A DNA stretch of 64,000 nt from Candolleomyces eurysporus (Eukaryota > Basidiomycota > Agaricomycetes > Agaricales > Psathyrellaceae). The stretch is from NCBI GenBank assembly GCA_027579435.1, contig JANBPK010001215.1:20722-84721 (forward strand), in the 5' to 3' direction. Positions 12,043 to 24,300 of this stretch are shown here, one piece after another. The translations under genes and the position numbers were made by a program. Within the stretch, counting starts at the first letter, position 1. Each line of letters starts with the position of its first letter. Under the pieces are notes generated by a model. That model was not told the DNA's origin. It was given only the letters and a program-made list of their open reading frames with translations, and did not search any database.

Positions 12043-12934
12043 CTAAGACGGTATGCCTGCAGTGACCAAGCCCTTCTCGGCAACAATGCGCTTCACGAGG
12101 CTGCAATCATAGCGACGGGCCAAGGACCACGACAACTGGGGGTCAATGACGTCCGGGAGCGACCCAATATCTAACGCAAGACCGATGCGCATCGTCGACC
12201 TGTCCGACACCACGCGCGGACAGGGACCGCAGTAAGGATACGTAAAGCAATCGTGTTCTTCATTGGTCCAATCGAACGCTCTGTCCAAAGCGTTAAAGCC
12301 ACGTACCCCATACTTGAGCAAGCAGCGATGCATCCGAAGGGACATGGTCGGAGCACGGGTGTTCACCAAACCGACGTGATCTGCAGTCATTCTGGGATAG
12401 GCGCTAACTAGGGCGTTATAGGTGAGGAAATTCATGACGAATGTGGAGTGAAATTTGAATATAGCGGCAATCGGAATGGCGTGCGTGGTCTCAATGACAT
12501 TGAGGACCGCATTTGTGGTCGGATGCCGATAGAACGCGACAGCATTTACACCTAGAAATAATGAGTGAAGACGCAGGATGGAGAGGGTTGGTCGTTGTAC
12601 CTGTATCCGCCGTTCCATCTGAAACATACTCATCCGCCTCGTCTCCCAAGCTTGAACGAAGATTGTCGAAGGCAATGTACAGAGTGTGCGTAGAAAGGAA
12701 GGCTTCCACCGCGGGCAACGCGCCGAGTGGTACATACGTATCCAAATCATTGGGAGTCAGGGAATCTGGCTCGAGGAGCGCAAGCACAGCTGAGCCCGAG
12801 AAGACGACATCGTGATTCTTCATGAACTCCACGAAAGCGTTGGGCAGGGACCACTGCTTGAGCAGGTCGTTGACGCGATCTCGAATATGTTTCTTAACCA
12901 CGAAATAGTTGTATCGCGATGAACCGGCCACCAT
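12043..12934 (-). CDS. Nucleotidyltransferase-fold orphan protein, paralogue 1, 280 aa
   Basis: Two exons, 12934-12601 and 12551-12043, joined across a 49-nt intron (GTACAA..CTAG). Near residue 46 it has GSAVLALL followed by TPNDLDTYVP. This is the GS..DxD signature of the nucleotidyltransferase fold, seen in a large agaricomycete family where the motif usually reads ISGS..F..SDLDLYV. The substrate of these proteins is unknown. Here there is no F-box-like N-terminus before the fold, unlike the next gene. The C-terminal part carries Cys residues (FTYPYCGPCPRVV) and ends VTAGIPS. The fold call is an inference from the motif and spacing; activity is not shown. Confidence 0.65.
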
Positions 12935-13343
12935 GAGGAGTTGAAATACAGAGAGGAAAGAAAAAACGAGCTGGTGGATTTCGGGAGGGCACGTCGACCA
13001 CGAAGGAACTGGCGAACGAATCAGAAATGGTTAAAGAAACATAAGCATACCAGCGTACCATTAACCAAAGTGTCCACATTGGGAGATAGGGTGTTCATCG
13101 CGAAAAACTCAGCAAGGCGTGCGGGGAAGAGGGGTGTGAGGAGTAAGGGAACCAGGGGCAAATCAGACATATAAATGACGTCCTGTCTCACCCGGAGCGG
13201 GGTTTGGCACAAGTAGAAAGGAGGCTACAGACAGTAATCAGGGTCTCATTGGTAACGATTCCACCAGCATTTGTAATAAATCAGTACAAACGATGGGTAA
13301 ACATTTACAAGGGACGAGGGTAGAAGAACCGCATAATCTTACA
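12935..13343. other. Intergenic stretch
   Basis: Between two minus-strand paralogues. Nothing supportable seen. Confidence 0.5.
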
Positions 13344-14646
13344 CTACATCATACGGGGCCTAAAAGGGTTGGGAGTGAAATGAATGCAGTGCGGATTGCG
13401 ACATGCAACGGAAAACTGCCACTTCAGGCATTGTCGAGCCACAAGGAAATCAGTGTCCTCGTGTCGGGCGGGGGGAACGTATACGTCCGGATTCCAACGA
13501 AAAGAAGCAACACCCTTGTCGCTGGCCGTCTTCCTGGCAATAGCTGGGCAGAAGGGTCCGCAGGGTTCAGACCATTCAGAATTGGAGCATTGGATCTTGA
13601 ATGGAGTCCAAGGAACGGGTCGAACGGTGGTGTGAGAGAGGTCGGATCGGAGACTGTAAACACTCGTTGCGAGATTGGGGTAAAAACAATAGAGAGTGGA
13701 AGCAGATACAGCGTTAGTCTGCGCAGTGAAACCAGAGTTCAAGACAACAGCCATGACTCCGTTGCGACTCTGGGTGATGCCGACGGTGGCGGTCTGAAGG
13801 AAAGGAAGTGAACATGCGGACATCGCCATAAACAACCTATTATACAACACCTTTGCGGCAGGTAACTCTCTGCGACCTGTTATATACGAAGTAGCGACGT
13901 GGGCAAAACCATGGGCTGGTTTACGGCCGTTTTCTGGGGTCCACGACGAATAACCGTGCCTGGCGAACCACCGCACGCACGACTGCTGACGACCGGGGGG
14001 GGCAGCGAGGTTAAGATTTGCGCAAGAAGTGTAACGATCCCAGTCGGACCCTAGAGGCACGAATGTCAGTGCGTGGGCAATACAAGCACAAGGAAGGAAA
14101 GACTAAACCTTGCAAGTCTTGAACAAAAATCGCGTTAATAAGGAACAGGCGGCGAGCGACGGACCCGATAATCACAGCCCCGGTGTCTTCCAGCATACGC
14201 AGGAAACTGCCAAAGTCACAGTCGTCAATGAAGGGTGCCAAAACGGCACGAATGCGGAAGCAAATTTCAGATTGGGCATGGGATCTACCACGTCGATTAA
14301 CCCGGGAGAGAGCCATGACGGTGGAGTGATCGCAAAAGCTAAGGATGGATGATAGCATTTCCGACATGAAGAAAACGCGGTCACCATAACGGATAGAAGT
14401 GAAAGGACGAAATGCAGCTCTGGTGGTCGCGATGACGAGTAGAGCAGGACTGTGGTTAGCGATATGGTTTCTAGAGATCGAAGGAAGGAGCAAAGCATGC
14501 TCGTCGGATGGAAGTCGGGAGCATCTAGCAGGAGAGATTGGGAGAGCAGATAACAGGCGCGAGGAAGGTAGGAATGCAGCGAGAGGAAGGGAACTTGGAA
14601 ATGCCATGCTGAGGTGAAGGGACAACATGCAAGGCAGAGAACTCAT
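13344..14646 (-). CDS. F-box-like / degenerate nucleotidyltransferase-fold protein, paralogue 2
   Basis: Exons 14646-14109, 14050-13851 and 13793-13344, about 395 aa. The second intron (13850-13794, 57 nt, GTGTTG..TTCAG) is in frame, so splicing there is inferred. After a Ser/Leu-rich start, the segment MLSSILSFCDHSTVMALSRV resembles the F-box-like helix that precedes the nucleotidyltransferase fold in this family. It is followed by IRAVLAPFIDDCDFGSF and GAVIIGSVARRLF (the GS motif). Where paralogue 1 has NDLDTYVP this protein reads ANLNLAAPP, so both motif aspartates are replaced by asparagine. It is probably catalytically inactive if the family has activity at all. The exact start among several upstream ATGs is uncertain. 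Confidence 0.6.
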
Positions 14647-14794
14647 TTAAAACCCAATGATACAGTAAAAGCGTTTGACTGTTTCCGATGATAGACAATG
14701 TGACGTATATGCGAAATTTTATTGATTGAGGGACATGTTTCAGGAGGGAGAGGGGCCGATGAAAGAACAGATGCTCCAATACCGCGAAAATAAC

Positions 14795-15358
14795 CTATGA
14801 ACCAGTACGAGGTGCACGCGATAGCAGGCATCTACCAATGAAGGTTAGACGAAGGATCAATGCAGAGCACCAGATAACAGACATACTCGATTATGACTTC
14901 CTTAATGATGGGCAAGTCATGGTCCTCAACATCGACCGCAATACCTGACGGAGAGCTCTTCACGATGAGGAAAGACCCGCGAACAGCAGACGGCAAAAGG
15001 TCGGCGCGGGGATACAAAGGGACGAGGCGATTGAAGTTTGGGTTACGCTACGAAACCAAAGGCAGAGTGTCAGTATCTGCAAAGAGCGTACAGAGCACCC
15101 ACTTACATGTACTGACATGAAGACCGTCCAACCAAAGGGGGAGCTCACGGACGAGTTGGGAGGTAACTCATACATGAATTCATCCATGTCGACAACAAAC
15201 GGTCGATCCTCAGGGTAGACTTCAAGATAAATGTCCAGCTGCAGGTCAACAGGACGAGCCAGAGAGTTGAAACCGCGGTCTACAGGCACAGGAACGATGT
15301 GTGTTTTGGAGCATTGAGAGCCGACGAGAGCGCAGGCCACGGTGGAAACAATCGCTTG
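14795..15358 (-). CDS. Orphan protein, 3' exons, 5' end not determined
   Basis: Exons 15358-15113 (or -15107 if the stronger GTAAGT donor is used), 15047-14887 and 14831-14795 keep phase. The readable product runs QAIVSTVACALVGSQCSK.., RPFVVDMDEFMYELPP, RNPNFNRLVPLYPRAD.. and ends KEVIIECLLSRAPRTGS. The first exon begins after a plausible TTAG acceptor, so at least one upstream exon is missing from my model. No domain recognised. It lies in the same orphan-gene block and on the same strand as the two nucleotidyltransferase-like genes. Confidence 0.5.
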
Positions 15359-15682
15359 CTAAGGACGTTGATCGAAGAGCGCAATTAGGAAGAACAGATT
15401 ACGAACATGGGCGAGTACAACGGCATCACGAGCCAGGCGACCGACGTGAGCATCGTTAGAAAGCATGGCAATGACCAACGAATGACGAATGAGGCAGAAT
15501 TGAGGGTACGTGTGCGAGAACGCGGATTGAAATAAAAGGGTGTAATGAAAAGAGGATCAAGACGGACGTTCAACCTGGGCCTGCAAGGCCATTGCAACGC
15601 AGTAAGACACAGGTGTGGGATGAAACATGCAGAGCGGAGTCGATGGTGGGGGAGGTACGAAACGAAACGGAAATAGAATGAA

Positions 15683-16033
15683 GTGACCATCAAAAACGCA
15701 CGTGGACGTCATGTGAAAGTCACTGGGTCTTATAAGCCTGAATTCTTGGCACCAGGACCCTGCACAGTACAAGTACCCGAGGAGAGAGTCCTCGGAAGCT
15801 ACGAAAGGAGATGGTTTGCTGAAGCTATGTGTGAGTGCCGGTGGCATTCGGAGTATAACTCTACCACTAACCTTGGATCCACTTCAGTAGTAGACCACAG
15901 TCGTAACGACCATGTATTCTTGGTCGGTCAAGGATCCGCCATGAAGAAGCAGAAAGCGAAAGATATCGCGGCGAAGTCTGGTTTTGAGTGGTTATGCTCT
16001 CGGTATCCCGAGGTAGACCTCAGCGACGTCTGA
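15683..16033 (+). CDS. Small protein with the C-terminal half of a dsRNA-binding domain
   Basis: Exon ending 15830, in-frame 57-nt intron 15831-15887 (GTGAGT..TTCAG), exon 15888-16033. The end of the product, LVGQGSAMKKQKAKDIAAKS followed by GFEWLC, matches the strongly conserved end of double-stranded RNA-binding domains (G.G.S.KKxAKxxAA..aleWL). The preceding RRWFAEAML is a plausible beta strand. The helix and loop expected at the start of the domain are not clear, and there is a TAG in frame at 15674-15676, so the real first exon is unknown. Inferred role: small RNA-binding protein. Confidence is moderate because only half of the domain is visible. Confidence 0.5.
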   Translation: MTIKNARGRHVKVTGSYKPEFLAPGPCTVQVPEERVLGSYERRWFAEAMCECRWHSEYNSTTNLGSTSVVDHSRNDHVFLVGQGSAMKKQKAKDIAAKSGFEWLCSRYPEVDLSDV

Positions 16034-19000
16034 AGAGCCGTTCCACCAACTAATTTCTGTAGTAAAGTAGCTAAATTGAGACGCCTTTTCTCTCCAATCC
16101 GCTGAATACAAGGACTGGTGTGTCACAGCCACAGGCGGCAGAGGATGCCGATGATCTGGGATTGATGGCCTGGCTGAATGGTGTATTCCCACAGTTCCTC
16201 CTCCCTCCCGACCCTCTCTCTATCTGTTTACTGATCCTATGGTTCTCCTTCCATTTTTCACCTCTCCCTCATCTGCTTGTGCCCGTGTGCAATCGATCCG
16301 AAGAGGCGAGGAACAACCCGACCCCGGACAACTCCAAGACCTAGACAACGAAATGCGCANTTTTTTCCGGGACTGACGTATAACCCAGACGACGAAGGGG
16401 CAAATTGAATATACGGTTAGACGGGCGAGGTCCTGGATCAAAGGCGAAGCACAGAGGTGGGTGTGGGATACGGGGAGGTAGGGAAGGCAAGGCAAGTATT
16501 TTTGTATTTGTTTTTGCTTCCTCCCTCCTTCTCCCTTCGTTTTCGTAAATCACATATGCTTACACGATTCCTGTCGATTTGAATTTTGAACCGTCGTGAA
16601 TGATAATCGTCTCTCCTCGTTCACTTCTGTCCGCTTCGTTCATCATGTTCACGTGCTGACGCCTTTTCCTCTCTCTAGTACACTCCTTATCCTCGCTCAC
16701 GTATCGGGCTTTCAGTTCTGGGACGTGTTGGACTTGGCGTCTGTCACCGAAGTGCTCGACCTCAACCTCGATCCACCGATACTCAGGAACCGAGTGGGCG
16801 GGTTGATGAGATCGCGAGCCTCGTTGATATACCCAAGAAAGCCTCGAAGGGAGGAAGGAGCCCCAGAGAGACCGTGAGGATGGAAGAGGATGGAATAAAT
16901 GCGATGTTGGACGTTTGGTGAGTACTGTCTTTTCTCGTCGTCATCGACCACTGAAACGCTCCTTTCACTTGTCGAATGCAGACTCGAGGCTTGACCCTCG
17001 TCGGACCCAAATCAAGATCCACCACACCTCTCGCTCTTTTTTCGCTGAAAACCCATCGTGTCGTTGAACGACTCTCATTTGGTGGTTTGCCGAATAGGTT
17101 GGAGATTCACTGTTGCCGTGCGTTTCCGTTGCTTTTCACTCCCTGTTTTCAATTTCTTGACCAATCCGTTCTCCTCAGTCGACTTCTGCAACTCCAGCTC
17201 TCCACGTCAGCCCGATATCCTCCTTTCAACATACCAGCATCGGGCTTGCAAACTTCACGACTCCTCGTACGACGGCGTATGCGTATTCATCCGCGTCTTC
17301 GGTGCTTCGCGATCAAGACGCTCAAGGAGGTTGAGAAGAGAGTACCAGCGGCTTCCCTCTCTCTGTGTTCGCACTCTAGATCGGCTCCTCGCATATGCGC
17401 TGCCGTATTCGTCGTGCTGGCCATCGAGCCAACCTGGCGTACTACAAAGGAAGGAATAGTCGTCCTCGTAGCACGGCTCATTCGCATCGCCCTCCAATCG
17501 ATCACCTTCCCCATTCACCGGCTTAAACCTACCGAGAAGATACCAACGACGCAAGCTGAGTTTGGAGTGCAGCTCTGAAGGCTGGAGGAACCGTGTTCCC
17601 GGTATGATGTTCCTCGGTGGAATTGTGTTGGAAGCCGCCAACATCGGATTAACAACTCCATCGAACTAATTGCTTGGTCGCCGACCACGGGAGTAGCAGG
17701 ACGAGTAGGGCGGTGAAGGTTTGACGCCGGGTGCAGCTCGAGGCTTCTTTCCAAGGAGCACGGAGAGTGGATGTGGAGGCGTCATCAAGCCTGTTCGACC
17801 CTTGAAAGCGAGGAAGAAAGGAAGAGGCGGAGGTTCTCGGGTTCGAGTGGTGGTCGGCCTGGAGGGGATACGCAAGACGCCAGTCAACAGAAGGGATCCG
17901 TTCGGTTGCCGTCGTTGGCCTTAATTCCCTTCTCCAATCGCCTGGTGACTCTCGAAGTGAAGGTGAGGCGGGAGTGAAGCAGCAGCAACCGACGGTAGAG
18001 TTTATCGGTCCAGGATTCAGCCGATTCTGCTGCAAATGTGACGAATGCTCTTGGATCGGTGACTCAGCTGTACGAGCCGAGGAGAGGACGACTGCTGTCG
18101 TTGAATACGTGAAGGTGGTTGGCAATGGGAAATGGACGGATGCATTGACGAAGAACCGGACGGTGCATGCGTCTGCAACCAATCCGTTGTATGGAAGACG
18201 GCATCATGCAAGTCACCTGGTGGGTAGAGTGAGGAATGTCGAAGCTATGGTACGTTTCTCGGGGTTTCGTCTCCAGGTTGCGAACTAATGTGATCTCTTC
18301 CTTGCTTGGTTTTCAGCCTTTCAAGATGATTAGCCCCCCGCCTCTCGTTCGACCCTGTAGGTCGAAGATCGCTGCTAGCGAAGGAAACGTCACTCCACCT
18401 CCTCTTGCATTCACCTTCATCGATCCCAGCGAAGTCGCTCTCCCTTCTCCCTTAGTCCATCCTGGTCCTCGGCTTCTCCCACTCGATCCGATGTCGACAC
18501 CTCCGCTTAGCTCTCCATGACACCCTCCATGACACCCTCGCTGGCCGAAGAGCTAGCAAACATGACTGATGAAGTCGTGTTTCATGTTTTGTCTAGATGG
18601 CTAGCCTAGGCAGAGCTATTTGTTCGCCTCAATTTCCGAGCTGCGCGAACTCGATCGATTTACCCATTTCACCAGTTCCCATTCCATATGTTTCCGGGAC
18701 GAAGATCGATGCTCGGAAGGACATTCCCATCCGGGGTTTGGCACAAGCTCGAATGTTTCGTCGGAAGAATAGGAGGGACTCAAGAATACTTGGTCAGATG
18801 GGAAGGACCTCGGTCGCCTAGGCTTGGTCCTCGAGCGAGTGGTGACTGAGCTATCCATTGGGACGTGCTGTTGGAGTTTGATGAGGTAGACGATTTCATG
18901 GCCCTTCGTGCTGTCGACCCCACGGTCGCTCATCGGAGCGCAGATAACGGCATGGACGATGATATTGTTGGGAAGGCGGATGAGGGAACTGGGACGGCGG

Positions 19001-19892
19001 TTGGATTAATCAGGATCGTGTAAATGCTATGGAGCACTGGAACTCTGCATCTCCTACTCCCTAGCACATGAATCGATATGTATGCTTTCATTGACCGCTA
19101 GCAGCATCACCTTGGTAGGAGCAATATTACCTTCCCCACCCTCCACTGCGGCTGAGTTCTACGAGGGGAGCACCGAGGCGAACCCCAAGCATATCTCCAA
19201 GCTCGGCGAGCTTGTCGAAGGCAGTAAGTCATTCGGGATTGGACTTTGCCGTGCCAATGCTTGACGCGTGCAGGCAAGGGGGCACAAGCTGAAGGTCTTA
19301 GGTCTGGTTGAACTCCGCTTTGTCGTTACCACGACAAGGAGCGCAAGCCTTACCAGGTCAGTCTGTTTCCACTGCCGCCAACAGCCACAATGAGCTCACA
19401 CGCCTCCATCAGTTGTATTAGCTCTGCTTCGGTGAGACTGTTATCGCTTCTGTCTTTGCGACCGGGACTTAAGTGCTGCCAAAGCAGTTTGGCTACAGTG
19501 CTATTGGCGGGAGATACTGCTACCATAAGACGTAGAGATACCGAAATTAAATACACCCAAGCTGCACCCTCTGCCTCGCGCCAATTTACCCATCGTATCC
19601 CACGGGCGTGGGCCTTCTTACCATACCCACCACCATCGACACCCGCTTCCGCCCTGAGCTAATCCTCTGCTGAATCAAGATTTGGGTTATAAGGATATAG
19701 TGATCGATGACGGGATTGTGCAAAGGATACGTCAAACAGATTCTGCAGAGACAACAATTATGACGATTGAAGAGTTACTTATTGTACAAGCCCACAAGTC
19801 TCCCAAACGGGAGACCCATAAACAACGAAAACTTAAGATCAACTACATATCCTCAGATGTAAGCATATCTAAGGGATTGGAACAATAGTACC
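16034..19892. other. Gene-poor stretch, possibly decayed repeat
   Basis: Contains the N at 16360 followed by six T. Open frames up to about 200 codons on both strands (for example 16976-17578) overlap each other, lack coherent splice structure and resemble no family I know. The stretch 17960-18250 reads as a charged protein-like frame on plus and could be a relic of a retroelement gag, but I cannot support that. Confidence 0.4.
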
Positions 19893-21315
19893 CTACAACT
19901 GGCCGTAAGGGAACAACTCGTCACATCCCCCAAAGGCAACATTAACTCCCGTCCACCAATAATGGAGGTTCTTGATCAAGTTCCTCCTCAAGATTCCAGT
20001 CGGGTTCGGATACAACTCTTGCACACTCCCCACCACAAACTCATACAAACGGCACAGGTGAGTAAAATCCGCAGAATTGGGATCTTCGACGTAGTTATTG
20101 ACTTGGTTATCCGCGTTGCCACCAGGGACCCAAGGGTGCGCCGCGAGGACCTGGTCGGCATTTTCGTTGCTGGCAGGGACGGCAGATCTGTGGAAGTCGT
20201 CTGGGAACCTCATATCCCTGAAGATCGACGCCGCATCTTCCATGGAGAGCTTACGATCGGTTGTGACTCGCCCATCGACGAAGAGGTTGATGGGGAAGAC
20301 AGTCTCGCCGTACGCCGTGATGAAGCGGACATTCTTGAATTGGAACTCGGGATTGGTGGCAATGGAGTCTTGAATGCGCGAGTAGCGGAGCTCGCCTGCG
20401 ACGGTCAGGTTGTAGAAACCTCCGCCATAACGATTGCTGAAGTCGACAAACTAAAGTATAATATTAAGTTGTCAGTAAATCGGGGCTTCTTAAACGCTAG
20501 TGAGAGGGGATGAACGAACGAACCTTATCGAACAAAGTTTGATTGAAGCTGTGGTTATCTCCGAAGAACTCGTCCGCGCGCGTCATACCAGCGTCACCTG
20601 GAACAAGGGAGCAAAGATCATTGATTGGATATGTTTCCGAACACAGCATAGTACGTACCTTCAAAAGTTCCGTGCACATTGAGTCCACCGGCGTGAGCAG
20701 GAGGAGGAGGAGGAGGCCCAGTCTTTGGGGTTGCGCCGCCAATACTAAGGAGATCGGTGACCAGGTTTCCGTTCAAGAGGTGCCCAAGATACGTCGCGAC
20801 AATAGCAGCGTTATTCTCAAAGTTAAATCCTAGTATAGAGGAAAAGAGTCAGGAAAACTGCATTTCCGTCGTCTCGTTGAGATGCGTACCTTCTTGAGTG
20901 GCTGTGATGATCTGAGCGGGAGTAGCGACACCGTCACGGGGGAGATACTAGCAAAGCCTTGTTAGTCACATTGGGACGTATGCGATTATGATAGATTTGA
21001 ACCTACACCATGAGACGCAAGAGTGTTCAATCCTGGGCAAGGACCGCGAATATCGCCTTCTCTCAACGGTTGCCAAGGGTGATCCGCATCGTTGACCAAC
21101 TTCGTTCCGGTGAAGCTGGGAGGACCAGGTGGTGGAGGCGGATCGACTCCCTGTTCAGAGCTTCCTCCTCCTTGAGAACCAGTAGAGGCCCCGCCTTCTT
21201 GGCGTCTCAACAAGGCCCTGTTGGGGACCTGGAGACCAGGGAATGCCAATGAAGTGGAGAGGGTGCCGAGAATTAACAGGTAGGTGGTGAGAATAGCGAA
21301 AGGTTTGGAAAGCAT
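19893..21315 (-). CDS. Unspecific peroxygenase (heme-thiolate, Aae-type), secreted
   Basis: Extracellular heme-thiolate enzyme that uses hydrogen peroxide to oxyfunctionalise aliphatic and aromatic compounds (EC 1.11.2.1 family, Peroxidase_2 fold). Exons 21315-21007, 20947-20890, 20829-20659, 20597-20524 and 20450-19893 give 389 aa in perfect phase. A hydrophobic signal peptide ends near SLAFP. A Gly/Ser/Pro-rich linker (about residues 35-70) follows a dibasic RR. The catalytic domain opens with GPCPGLN, whose Cys is the axial heme ligand. The acidic EGD metal site is in FEGDAGMTRADEFFGDN, split by intron 3. The acid-base pair is in RFITAYGETVFP, with Arg and Glu seven residues apart as in the Agrocybe enzyme. 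It continues LFVDGR, LYPNPTG and ends DELFPYGQL. The length and motifs indicate a complete long-type UPO. Intron 4 uses a GTTCGT donor. Confidence 0.93.
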
Positions 21316-24300
21316 CGGTGAACTCTGGCAGTTGAAAGAACTCGAATAGAGAGCTGTGAACGTAGGCCTGGGTGCAGGAGTGAGTTCTGTCTAATCCTTG
21401 AGCGAAACATCGAGCTTTTATATGTCCATTGCAAATTCTATAGACGTGCATATGGGGTAGACTCGCATGGATTCTTGCCATTCCTACCCGTGGATTCCGA
21501 GTTGCCGGTTCACTTTGAGCTGCGGGTTTATTCGACACCCATATAGGTCTTACTCAGAGACTATGCCCTTGCCACCCGGCCGCCCAGGCATTGGTGCAAT
21601 GACCAAGAAGCAACACACCCCGCCATTTCCGACCCAAGCGCCGCATCCACCAGTGCAATTCGGGTTGATGATACTCGGAGTAGCGCCATAAATCAGCTTC
21701 GTAAGCGCTCTCGACATTCATGTAGAAAAATCGGATCGAACAAATTTGTCTCTTCCTTCAAGGTTGGCTAATAGCTTTGTCAGAGTCAGTCGGATGCGCA
21801 GCATAGTGGAGTAGATGCCTATTATCAAGGGCGCTTACGACCAAGTGTCGTAACTTAAGGGATGATTTGTCAAAGCAATCAAATGTATACAATGCGAACA
21901 GGGCTGATCGTCCAATCACAAAACGGGCATTTGGGTGGGTATGAGATCACTAGTAAATACGCAGAGTCTCTGACCCTGTGCACATGTCCGCATTTGAACA
22001 AAAAAGGATGCCTTGGAACGGCGGTTTGGAGACTCTCTCACAAAGAAGCCCTAGCAAACCTTTCTAAGCAAGCTTCTTAGATCCGAGCGCAGAGTGAAGA
22101 TCACGGCATCGCGGATGAGACGCGAGCCGACCCCAGAGAAAGCCAGACCACTGCATCCAGCTCTCGGCTTGGAGTATGGAAATTTTGAAAGGAAGCATTC
22201 TGTGCCGGACGATTACTTGGGCGCGGTGAATTGTGCACTCCATCTTGACCTCCCTTTTTGCAGACCTTGGGGCTGCCCATGAACAGGATGAGAGACTACG
22301 ACCAAAGCCATCTCGGGCGTCAACGCCCCACCCCCTTTGTTATCGGGCGAGGTTTGAAGCATAATTGAACTTTCCAAGCAGCATGAAGCAGGAAAGCCAA
22401 AGGACCAGATGCACCCAGGGAGAAAAGAGTCACTGAGGAGGGAGCAGATGCCATGGCGAACGAATTGAGATTAAAGTCCCAATCGACTGGAGACACGGAG
22501 TTTCTTTGAGTCCTGGGGGAGTCACTCTTCAAGGAACAGATAGGGGTGTCAGATTAAGGAGGTGACTATTCAAATCTTAGGGGCCAGGCTTTGGGCCCAG
22601 ACATTCCTACTAACAACAGCAATGTATGTATCATCCTCATGACTTCAAGCCCTATTCCATAGCACTATCAAGCATCTCGCAAGACGCTCAACATCATATT
22701 CCATGTCAAATTCGTCAACTCACCTATGCACCCTGGTGTGGATGGGCATGGGACGATGAAGTAGCCACCCGATTCTTCATAAATCTGCATCGACACCCGA
22801 CACAAGAGTATGGTTAGAGTCAGAATGCGAAGTCGAGTCCACCGTGTGTAACGGGCTTAGACACTGTTCTCCCGTTCACATCGGCAACAGCGAGGGCTCA
22901 GGTGGGGANTACAGGTGAGAGCTCGCCTAGCACCCCTCATTCCTATCAGTGACGTCGCTGACCGGGAACAGGGGCATAAGAAGCAAAATTATGGAAGAAT
23001 AGAAGCCTACACCATCATGCGTCAAATTTGACAATCAAAACACCGATCCCCAATCCTTACTATGACTAATGCAATAGAACATGTTCTAAAAGTCCGAACG
23101 AGCAGAGCCTGAGGAAGGAACGACCGAGATGGAGGTGTTTGACAAACCGACTGTCTTGGGGGTGAGCTCACTGCTTGACCATGATGAAGAGGGGATAGTG
23201 ATGGCAAAGGTGGCTTTTATCGACTCTGTCACCGAGTGAGTTGGGCGAATTGCAGTGAAAGTGGTAGTGGTGGCACTCAAGTCCGCTCTCCTCTTGCTCG
23301 TCCTTTAAGCCCCCGAGCAATACGGACACCACGAGTAATTCAGACTTGCCCAGAACCTACGCAACCCAAGATAATGAGCGGTGAATTCACAGGGATGCCA
23401 GAGCAGCTACAGCCATTCCTGTTGGAAAAACAAGGTTTCATGGCTGAGCCTGGAGTGTCGCCAATGTGTCATCTCATGGGACTGTTTTCTTGATGATATG
23501 ACTGCTCACGTAGACGAATGACCGTTCGACATCGTCCAGCCTCCACCAAATTACGATGCCAATGTCTCAACTCCACATCCACAAACGCCAAACTGCAGCT
23601 CAATATCGACAGTCCACTCGAGCAGTCCAGGCCTCCCCCCTGTTCCCTCAATCCATATCCTACCCTAGGCCGACGACAAGGTGCTCTCTGTTCGAGTGGC
23701 ATCCGACCGTCGAGCGCTCGAAAATCTTCGACAACTCCTCACACTTCACCTCTGATTCGCCGGGCCGTGCACTCATCGTCTTCAGCGCCCAGATCCAATC
23801 GCAACTTGACTGGAGCGAAACTGCACGAACTTGAACAAAGACCAATCCTCACAACCTCGTCCTCCCCCTCCCCTCCTACATCTGCTTCATCCAAACTTTT
23901 ACTTTCTCCNTTTTTTATAGTATATCCGTCTCGGCTCTGTACCTTGCTTTCTCGAACCTTGATTCCAATTGCTCTAGTAAATACCTTGAATTATCTCGAT
24001 TTAACGAAATTCAGGGTTTGGCTGAACGTCGTAGTTTGAGGGGTTTCTCGTTCTCATTCGTCAAGCGAGGATGTGATGTGAGTTATGCACTCCCTCATTA
24101 TGCTGACTCTTCATAACATAGGACCACGGGGTTGCATGGCTACCTAGCTGACATCCAAGCTACCCTTGTAAGTCAGTCGGCACACAGGCACTCGGACTAC
24201 GTACGGCAGTGCGGGCGCGCCGGCTAGCCACCCAAGTCAGGGACGTCAGTTACTCGTCAAGAACATCGACTTTCCGATGGTGGATGACTGCTTGGAAGAC

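Noticed and set aside
16976..17578. 200-codon plus-strand open frame
   Set aside because: Overlaps comparable frames on both strands, has no motif, signal or splice support, and its composition looks like chance openness in GC-rich DNA.
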